Of a stretch of 64,000 bases of DNA, positions 56,631-64,000 are shown piece after piece (the first letter of the stretch is position 1; every line of letters starts with the position of its first letter). Source of the stretch: Struthidea cinerea (Eukaryota; Chordata; Aves; Passeriformes; Corcoracidae); contig VZTI01001175.1 of assembly GCA_013397865.1 (NCBI GenBank), forward strand, positions 889,171 to 953,170, given 5' to 3'. The position numbers and the translations under genes are program-made. A model generated the notes under the pieces. The model made no database searches and had not been told where the DNA came from. It worked only from the letters and a program-made list of their open reading frames with translations.

Positions 56631-56713
56631 AACCTTTGTAGATGCACAGACTGTCTGCAGAGATCCGCTGCCTCATTTGGAGGAGACCCAGGGTGAAGGC
56701 ATAGAGCCAGCAG
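56631..56713 (+). CDS. Candidate 83-nt spliced exon, possibly 5' coding exon of ACSBG1
   Basis: A pyrimidine-rich tract and acceptor (ATTTGCTTTTAG/AACC) and a strong donor (CCAGCAG/GTAAGC) bound 83 nt. One frame, entered after a single base, is fully open for 27 codons and reads TFVDAQTVCRDPLPHLEETQ followed by GEGIEPA. The DNAJA4-WDR61-CRABP1 block is flanked by ACSBG1 (very long-chain acyl-CoA synthetase, bubblegum family) in other vertebrates, in the orientation that would place its 5' end here on the plus strand. The LEETQGEG stretch is weakly reminiscent of the variable N-terminus of ACSBG1. No upstream ATG exon and no AMP-binding-domain exon were found before 64000. It could equally be a 5' UTR exon or a chance splice pair. 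Confidence 0.35.
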
Positions 56714-58533
56714 GTAAGCATGTGAAAGGTGATCCTTGGAAATTCGAGCTCTTCTTAGAATTTTTTTAATGTAATTTTTATGTCTATTCTAACAGGTTAT
56801 GACTTACAATTTCTCAGATAATGTAAGGCAAAATTAAAATAAAACTGAAGTGAGTCAGGGCAGCTGAAAAAAATTCAGGAGTTGTCTGTAAATTTGCATG
56901 GATTTAATAGTTTCTGCCAGTGTTTGTCTGTATTTGAGATGATGACTAGATCAAAATGAAAAATAGCTTGATCCCATTGGGAATCATGCAAATTGTTGGG
57001 TTACCTTTGGCATCACAGCCTACTCACCAGCTGTCAACTGGGGGGGATTTGGTGTGCAGTGTAATGACTGGAGGCTTTAAAGGAGTATCTGTGCTTTGGT
57101 CAGTTCTGTGTTGCATGAGAGCATGTGCATAGTGGTGTCATTTAATCCAACTGCAGTGCTGGATGACTTGCCTGAATGTGCTACCATGTGGCTTAAAGGA
57201 GGTTAGCTCGCCGAACTTTCTGAGGTTCTTTGAAAGGTTTGCAGCCCTTAAGGGAGTCCCCTGTTGCCTTGGTGAGGCTGCTACTTTTATCTAAATGTCT
57301 TCATTGAAACAGAATATTTGTTCTAGGAGAAAACTGAAGCAATGAGTACATGGATATCAGATCTATGTAGGAGTCTTGCATGCAGACTTTATACATGTGT
57401 ATAAGTCTATATCTGTGTGGATATATAGTTCCTTTCCAAAAGGCAGTTCTTTGATACACAGTAGGGTTCTTTCCAAGAAGTGAACTGCTAGCTGTATGCT
57501 TTCAGTGAGCAGGAAATAAATGTAGATATAAATGAATAAAGGTGATAGCAAACTCCTGTTTTCAAATTTTCAGGATATCTTATTGAACTATTTGAGCCAC
57601 ACGTTCTATATGTAGATTATCACTGAGACTGTGATTCTGTAGAATCACACACTTGCTTGTGTGCTTGTGAAGGCTCTGACCTATTTTTCTAATAAGTTGT
57701 CTGGGACAGTGGCTAATGCTGTCAGCTCCCTACCTGCTTCTCTCCCAGAGGTTGCTGCTAGCTGTAGTTTAGAGAAGTAAGGTGGGTTGTAAAGCAGTGC
57801 TCAGGAAGGAATGCACATGCCATTCAGCCACTCCTGCAGAGGTGACCGCAGCCTCTGCCACAAAGATGAGGTGAATAGCTAAGGGTAGAAGCCTTTCCAG
57901 CTGTTCCATCATAATTTTCCTGCAAACACAAGCCACACCTCATCCATTTTAATTAAGCAGTTCCTTTATTGGTATTTAGATATGTTTCTAAGTTGATGAA
58001 TCAGGAGCTTACCATTTGTTAGATTTTGTCTTCTATTTGGCTTTGGGAATCTGTGGCACTACTTGTTATCCATTTAAATGAGAAGCAGTGTTTAACTTGG
58101 AAACATCACACTGCTGTGCAGATGCTGAGTGGTGAAGTGAGGGCTGAATTTCAAAAACTCCTCCCAAAAAATCTTCTATGAGAAGGAAGTTCAGTGCCTG
58201 GTTGCAGGGGGTCTACATTGTATATAAAGAATAAAGAAGGACATTCTGGTATTTTTTAGTTGTGCAGAACTGTCGTCCTCACTTTATAATTGATACATTC
58301 TGCAACCTCAGGAGTAAATTTTTCTAATGAGGACCACAGGTTGTTCTGGAATTTTGTCCTCATTCCTTTCCACCAATGTATAGAAGCTCATTCCTGTGGA
58401 AGCAGGCCAGATTTTGTGGTTTCTAATGGATATGTAAATCCAGAGTACCCTTACTGTTGGCAGCAAGCACTATATTGACTTAAAACCAGTGTGAAGTTAG
58501 AAGATAACTCATCCACGCTGATTTTATACTGGT
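56714..58533. other. AT-rich non-coding DNA
   Basis: No exon or repeat recognised. If the 56631-56713 exon is real, this is intron. Confidence 0.5.
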
Positions 58534-60415
58534 GGAATCAACAAAATAATTTATGTTGGAAAAGACCACTGGAGGGCAACTAGGACATCTTTCTGCTCAT
58601 AGGAAGCCTTGTGGCTTTGTTCAACTGAGTTTTGAAAACCTCCAGGAATGGATATTGTACAATCTCTCAGTCCTTCTTCTTAGGCTGAGTCACCTACGTT
58701 GTGAAATTCTTGATCCAGCAAGAATTTTCCTTGCTGCAGCTCATGTCCATTGCCTCTTGTTCTTCTGCTGTGTGCTTCTGAGAAGAATCTATTTTCCTTG
58801 TAGCACCTGCTTCAGTCTTTGGCAAACTGCAGGTAGATTCATACTTTGTCTCCTCCAGACTGGAGAAACACAGTTCCTGCATGGGCTTCTTGTACATGGT
58901 ATGCACCAGGCCCCTGACTGCCTAGGAGTCCCTCTTTTGGGCTTGTGCCAGTTTGTTTGTCAGGATCTCTCTCTTGCACTGGGGCTGCCAAAGCTGCACA
59001 TTGCTTCAGGTGCAGCCTCAGGAGCACTGAGTAGGGGCAAATAATCACTTTCCTTGGTCTGCTGGCTATAATCTTGCCAATGCAGCCAGGGATGTAGTTA
59101 GCCTTCATCTCCATTGGGCATACAACTGACTTGCAGCCAACCTGTCCGCCACGAACCTCAGGGGTTTTTCTGCTGAGCCAGCTGGCATCCAGCCCATGCT
59201 GGGCCATGGGGTTGTCCTCCCCAGAGTGCAAGACTTGGCTGCACGCTTGTCGAGCTTTCAGGTCATGTCAGCCCATTCTTCCAGTGTGCTGAGGTCCATC
59301 CGGATGGCCATCCTGCCTTTTGTCCTGTCAGTCACTTCCTCAAAATTGGTGTCATCATTGAAGCTGGTGAGGGTACATTCTATTGTCCAGGACAACAGTG
59401 CCATCATTGAACAATGTCATTCTCACAAGTAACTCCTGAAGAATGTCACTTGGAATTGACTGCTAACTAGGCTTAGAATTGTTGACCACTGTTCTCAAAG
59501 ACTATTCATCCAGTCAATTTTTTATCCACCTATTCCTCCAGTTCCAGCTGGTTCAAACCTTCCAAGGATGCTGAGCTATGTAGAACTTGTCAAAGACCTT
59601 GTTAAAGGTAAAGTAAGCAATGTGCCACTGCTCTCACCATGTCAGAGCCATGATGGAAGGCAGGTGAGTTAGATTTACCAGGGCCAGGTCAAGTGTGTCC
59701 ATTCTGGCTGTTGTCAGTCACCATTTTATGGCTCAAAATGATTTCTAGGAGAGTTTGTCCTGTAGCATTTCCATGGACTGAGGTGAGGCTGATTGGCCCT
59801 TAGTTGTCTGAATCCTCTTTCTTCCTGCTTTTTGAAGACAAGTGTGATATTTTCCTTTTTTTCTTGTGATGGGGACCTTTTTCTTCTCAAAGACGACAGA
59901 GAACAGCCTTGCGATGGCTTTGACCTGGTTTCTTAGTGTCCACTCTGAAGGATCCCATCTGGTCCCATCAACTCTTTTGTATGTGTCTCACATGCCACTA
60001 GGCATGGAAACTCGGGAAGCCTGACCTTGCCAGTAAATACCAAGGTGAAAAAGGCACTGAGAGCATCAGCCCTTTGTATGTCCTGTGTCGGTGAGTTGCC
60101 CACAATATCGCTGGTTATGCTTTTGGCTGCCACTGTACCTGCAGAAGCCCTTCTTGTGCCTTTTCACATTACTCACCAATTTCAATTCTAAGTTTTGATC
60201 TTCTATTCCTGCATGCCTGGGCAATGTTTCTGTAGTGATGTTTCCTCCTGATTACACCCTCCACACACTTTCATTTTGGTGCATCGTAATCAGTTTTAGA
60301 AGCGTCTGTATTGTTATGAAGCTTATTTTGTACTTGTCCTGGTGCACCACTCCCTCCACGTCAGCTCGTGAAGGCATTCTTTGGACGATATCTTCCTGCT
60401 CTGATCCACACTGGT
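58534..60415 (-). mobile_element. Old CR1 LINE fragment (3' end and part of ORF2 region)
   Basis: The sequence follows the reverse complement of avian CR1 for about 1.9 kb. It begins at the CR1 3' end ('aataatttatgttggaaaag'), then has blocks typical of the reverse-transcriptase-encoding part ('gtccattgcctcttgttctt', 'aggtgaggctgattggccct', 'cctgcatgcctgggcaatgt'). The coding strand is minus. Many substitutions and indels break the frame, so it is inactive. The 163-codon plus-strand open frame at 58553-59044 is an antisense artefact. Confidence 0.85.
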
Positions 60416-63400
60416 AGGGGTTTACTGATGTGAAGAGCAGAATATTTTATTGCAATTAATAACTGTTCCCTTTTCCTCCAGTGGAAAAAGTATAAGTTTC
60501 CATTAAGTGAAATATTTTTGTGTGTTTTGGCTAATTTAAAAAGATTTCCTCTATTTATTGTCTTTTCTGTTACAGAGGGTAAAATTACATGTTTATTGTG
60601 GAAAACTGGTAATATAGCAGAAAACCCTTTTCCTCCCCAAGCTGTGGCAAGACAAGCCACAGGAGCTGGTTTGTGTATTTTATTGGAAAAATCACCATGT
60701 GTTTAGGCTGGCTGAGACTTTCAGGTTCACTTGAAATTCCAAAGTTCTATACTTTTTTTTAATCTATTTCTTGGCACAAGGAGAAGTTTGACACAGATAC
60801 CAAGCTCTCGGACTCTAAGCAATGTATACTCAGCTGCAGCTTCTACTGAAAAGAAGTTAATCTTTCAGGGTCCCAGACATCTTGAAGAAAAGTAAAAAAT
60901 AGTGGGTGAGAGGAGGAATATGTATTTCTGTTGTCAGCAGAATGTGATGGCGTCATAGCTATGGAATCTTAGATGATGACTGTCTGTCAGGAACGCCTCC
61001 AGCAAAGAGCTGAATTCCTTCTCTCATCATTAGGGCAGAGTGATGTTTTGCAGCATCTGGCATATAATCAAGACACTGTTTCGTGAGTTAAATCTGATTC
61101 ATTTTCAAGCAGAAGTTAAATTACTGGTTTAGTTCTTGCTTTGCAGGGCATATCTATGGAATATCACTTGGAGTTGCTCAGGTCATGCAGCAGGGCCATT
61201 CCACAATCAGCCTGTCTGTTTGTTTATCTGTCTGAAAGGTGACCTTGGGTCTTTTGCATTTTGTATGACTCTCAAAGCTGTTCCTCCATAAACATCTGAA
61301 TTCAAATCCTTTCTGGCAGTCACCAGAATACGTGTGGGTCAGGTAGTGAATAGAGAAAAGGTTTCACTGATTATATTAGCTTTAAGCTGTAGGATTAGTG
61401 TATTTCTCTTGTCTTTGTTATTTAACTACTACAGAGTCTCCTTCATATATCCCAGAGGCCCAGCAGTTTCAGCCAGACTGAGTATTCATGAAAAAAAAAC
61501 CAAAAAAACCCCCAAAAACAAACAACTCCCCCAAAAACCAAACAAAAAACCCAAATAAACTAACAAAAAAACCCCCAAACCCAAAGAAATAACAATTCCT
61601 TTATTTGTTTAAAGTAATTTTTGATATCTGGGCTTGTACCATGTCAGAACTTCCCATTGTACATGCTGGAAGGAATAAACTGGCTGTTAAAAATACAGAA
61701 TGTGTAATGTATTTTATGTTGTGTATCATTTCAAACTTGGTAGAAAATATTTGTGTAACAAATGTACTTTTATAAATCAGTATTCACATGTAAATGGTTC
61801 CTAAATTTAGGATTGTATTGTAAAAGATCAGTTGAAAACTGCAAGTGTATCTTTCAAGTGGTTCTTAACTACTTTTTTCCTCTTGTTCCTTGTTGAAAAT
61901 TTACGCCTTAGTTTCCACCTTAGGGGGAAAACTGCACACCTAAAATCCCAGATATTTAGATCATTTTTTCTTAGAACAGTTCCCAAGACAAGCTGCAGTA
62001 CAATCATCCTGATATAACTTATGTGTGAGACTACCCTGAGCCATCTCTTCCGTCAGCAGTGAAGACAGTGAAACATGGTAAATGCGGTCAGACCATGGAG
62101 GTTTTGGCCTTGGAGGAGAATGACATGGGGGAAAAAAAATGTACTTCAAGGGTCTCAAACAGTGACAGTCAAGATTTTATTACCTGGATAAAATCTCTGC
62201 TCTTTTTGTTTTACCTGACAATATAGCCTTCTTTAAGCAGAGATCTTTTTGCAACATATCTGCCCTTCAGAATTCATATGAAGGACATGAGCCAAGGTCA
62301 CAGAGTAGTGGATGGAAAATCATTTTGGGTCTGAAGTATAATGCAGGTAGCAGGAGTTAGTGGAAGAAAGAGGACAGGAACAACTTTCATGCATACAGAA
62401 AACTTTCAGTGGCATTGAGTGCTTTGAGCTGGAATGCTGGTTTTTTCCTTGTTCTCTGTGAAGCTACAGTTGTATAATGAACCAATGCTAATAGTGTATT
62501 TAGAGGGGTCTTATTCTGATTTCCACTTTGGTTTCAGGAGATACTGAGTTGATTTCCACCCTGGACATTACAGTTTAATTTTCAGATGTTAGTGAGGCAG
62601 AGCACCTGTTTTGCTTCTCCCAACATTTATAATTGATTCATTTAGTATTTAGCCAGGCATTCCTTCGCAGGCACTTTCTGCAAAGAATGAGCTCTCTGCT
62701 CAAAATCCCTCTGCAAACTGTCAGAGGAATATATTGTTCATGTTGTTTTTACTAGCTCTGGGCACAGACTAATTAGATTTTTAGAATTATTGAGATTTCA
62801 GAACTGGTTTTGAGATTTAAGTTCTACCTGCAAAAACATGCAAAAGCACTGAATGGGCATTCAAGTTTATATTTGTTTGTGCTGTATCTTGAGTGATTGT
62901 TAAGGTGATGCACAAAGTCTCTGAAACTGATTCTGTTCTTTGTCTTTGATATGAATCAAAGATGCCTTTTTAACACCAGAAAAACCTGAATAAGGAAAAC
63001 AAAAGGAAACCCAGTTTAAAAGTACATTTTTGGTTTCTATGCATATTTCAGGGATTTGATTGATTTTCATTCTTCTCTGGGAACTGTGCTGTTATCTGCA
63101 CATCTGAGATGAAAATCACTAGTAATGCAATTTCTGTAACGTTATTGTAGGAATGTTGCTAATATTTTCTGTTTCCTTCAAGAGAGGTACCCTTTATTCA
63201 GGAGCATTTTCAACACTTGGACCAGAATGTTGTACTTTAGTTCTGTATGGTATGATTTTGTTTTGAACAGAGCAGTCACCCAACCTGTGTACAAGCATAC
63301 CTGCAATCCCTGACACCTTCGTTGTTTTAGAAGCCAGAACATCTATGTAGAGTTTTTCATCTGGGCTTTGGTGTGTCACTGCAGACAATAAACATCTGGA

Positions 63401-64000
63401 TTAACAATAGCTTCTGTGTCTGACAGGTCTTACCTCTCAACCTTTTCACACCTGCATTGGGGTTAAGTCACAAGCACCTGCTTTGCCTTCTCAACTCATG
63501 AATTATTTATTGGGTGCTACTGCTTACACTTTGATAAAGTCTATTACCTAATATCCTTCAGAGATACTTGTTTTCTAAACTGTCTGGATTTATGATGCCC
63601 TTTCTCCACTGACCTAAGCACAGCTCCACACCTATGTTTTGAAAATCATTATGTGCAATTTGCACATGAGAAAATGAAGGCACATGGAGATGAAGCAGCT
63701 TTATTTGTACTTATTGTTGTCATTAGCACCTTCTGTTTGTCAAGAGAACAATGCAAATCTGCCAGCCAGGAGCAGGAATGGAATGAAATGTTTGTGAGCT
63801 TACAGCAGTTTGCTGTGCCTCTGGCTCTTGGTGCAGACTGCTAGCCTGACTTGAGGGAGGCTGCAAGTGGGTTCTAAAGCACTGGTGTGGCTTCAGCTAT
63901 GGCTGATGTATTCATATATTGTCAGAAGTGCTCAGAGAGGCAGTTCCCAGACTTCTGAAGCAACTAGAATAGCATTGGAGAGGGATGTGATGCATGTTGT
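60416..64000. other. Non-coding DNA to window end
   Basis: AT-rich DNA with an A/C-only tract (61488-61590). I looked for acyl-CoA synthetase exons on the plus strand and found none. Confidence 0.5.
61488..61590. repeat. A/C-only low-complexity tract (AAAAAC/CCCCAAA)n
   Basis: About 100 bases of A-runs and C-runs on the plus strand with very few G or T. Lys/Pro/Asn-rich open frames across it are translations of simple sequence. Confidence 0.9.

Noticed and set aside
58553..59044. 163-codon plus-strand open frame
   Set aside because: It is the antisense strand of the CR1 copy, not a gene.

Overview
The window is vertebrate, almost certainly avian, nuclear DNA. Genes are split by GT-AG introns, there are CpG-island promoters, and several CR1 LINE remnants end in the bird/reptile CR1 3' tail. 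The gene order CRABP1 - WDR61 (SKIC8) - DNAJA4, with orientations minus/plus/minus, matches the conserved block on human 15q25 and bird chromosome 10. The species cannot be named from sequence alone. Layout: (1) 1-1877, minus strand: exons 2 and 1 of CRABP1. Exons 3-4 are off the left edge. A long (CA)n tract lies next to the exon 2 donor and an (ATCC)n/(TTCC)n tract lies just upstream of the gene. (2) About 2.1-25.8 kb: AT-rich intergenic DNA with one short CR1 tail, small repeats and a perfect 14-bp inverted repeat. I see no convincing gene. (3) 25.8-34.2 kb, plus strand: a CR1 3' end, a CpG island holding a 53-bp minisatellite, then the complete ten-coding-exon WDR61 gene. It conceptually encodes 305 aa, the same length as in human. 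(4) 34.8-40.8 kb, minus strand: the complete seven-coding-exon DNAJA4 gene (398 aa) with a non-coding first exon, a TATA box, heat-shock elements and two perfect CREs. WDR61 and DNAJA4 converge tail to tail. (5) 41-64 kb: AT-rich DNA with a GC-rich segment carrying two adjacent open frames at 41.3-41.7 kb, one plausible spliced exon at 56.6 kb (possibly the 5' part of ACSBG1, the expected neighbour), an old minus-strand CR1 of about 1.9 kb at 58.5-60.4 kb, and an A/C-only tract at 61.5 kb. The most notable observation is in DNAJA4. The invariant HPD tripeptide of the J-domain reads PPD because the His-34 codon CAC is CCC. The rest of the open frame, every splice site, the four zinc-binding motifs and the CaaX box are intact, and the promoter still carries a canonical heat-shock element. 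This is either a lineage-specific loss of canonical Hsp70 stimulation in an otherwise preserved co-chaperone, or an error in a C/G homopolymer. The genes do not form one pathway: CRABP1 is a retinoid carrier, WDR61 a scaffold of the SKI and PAF1 complexes, and DNAJA4 an Hsp40. Their adjacency is ancestral synteny.
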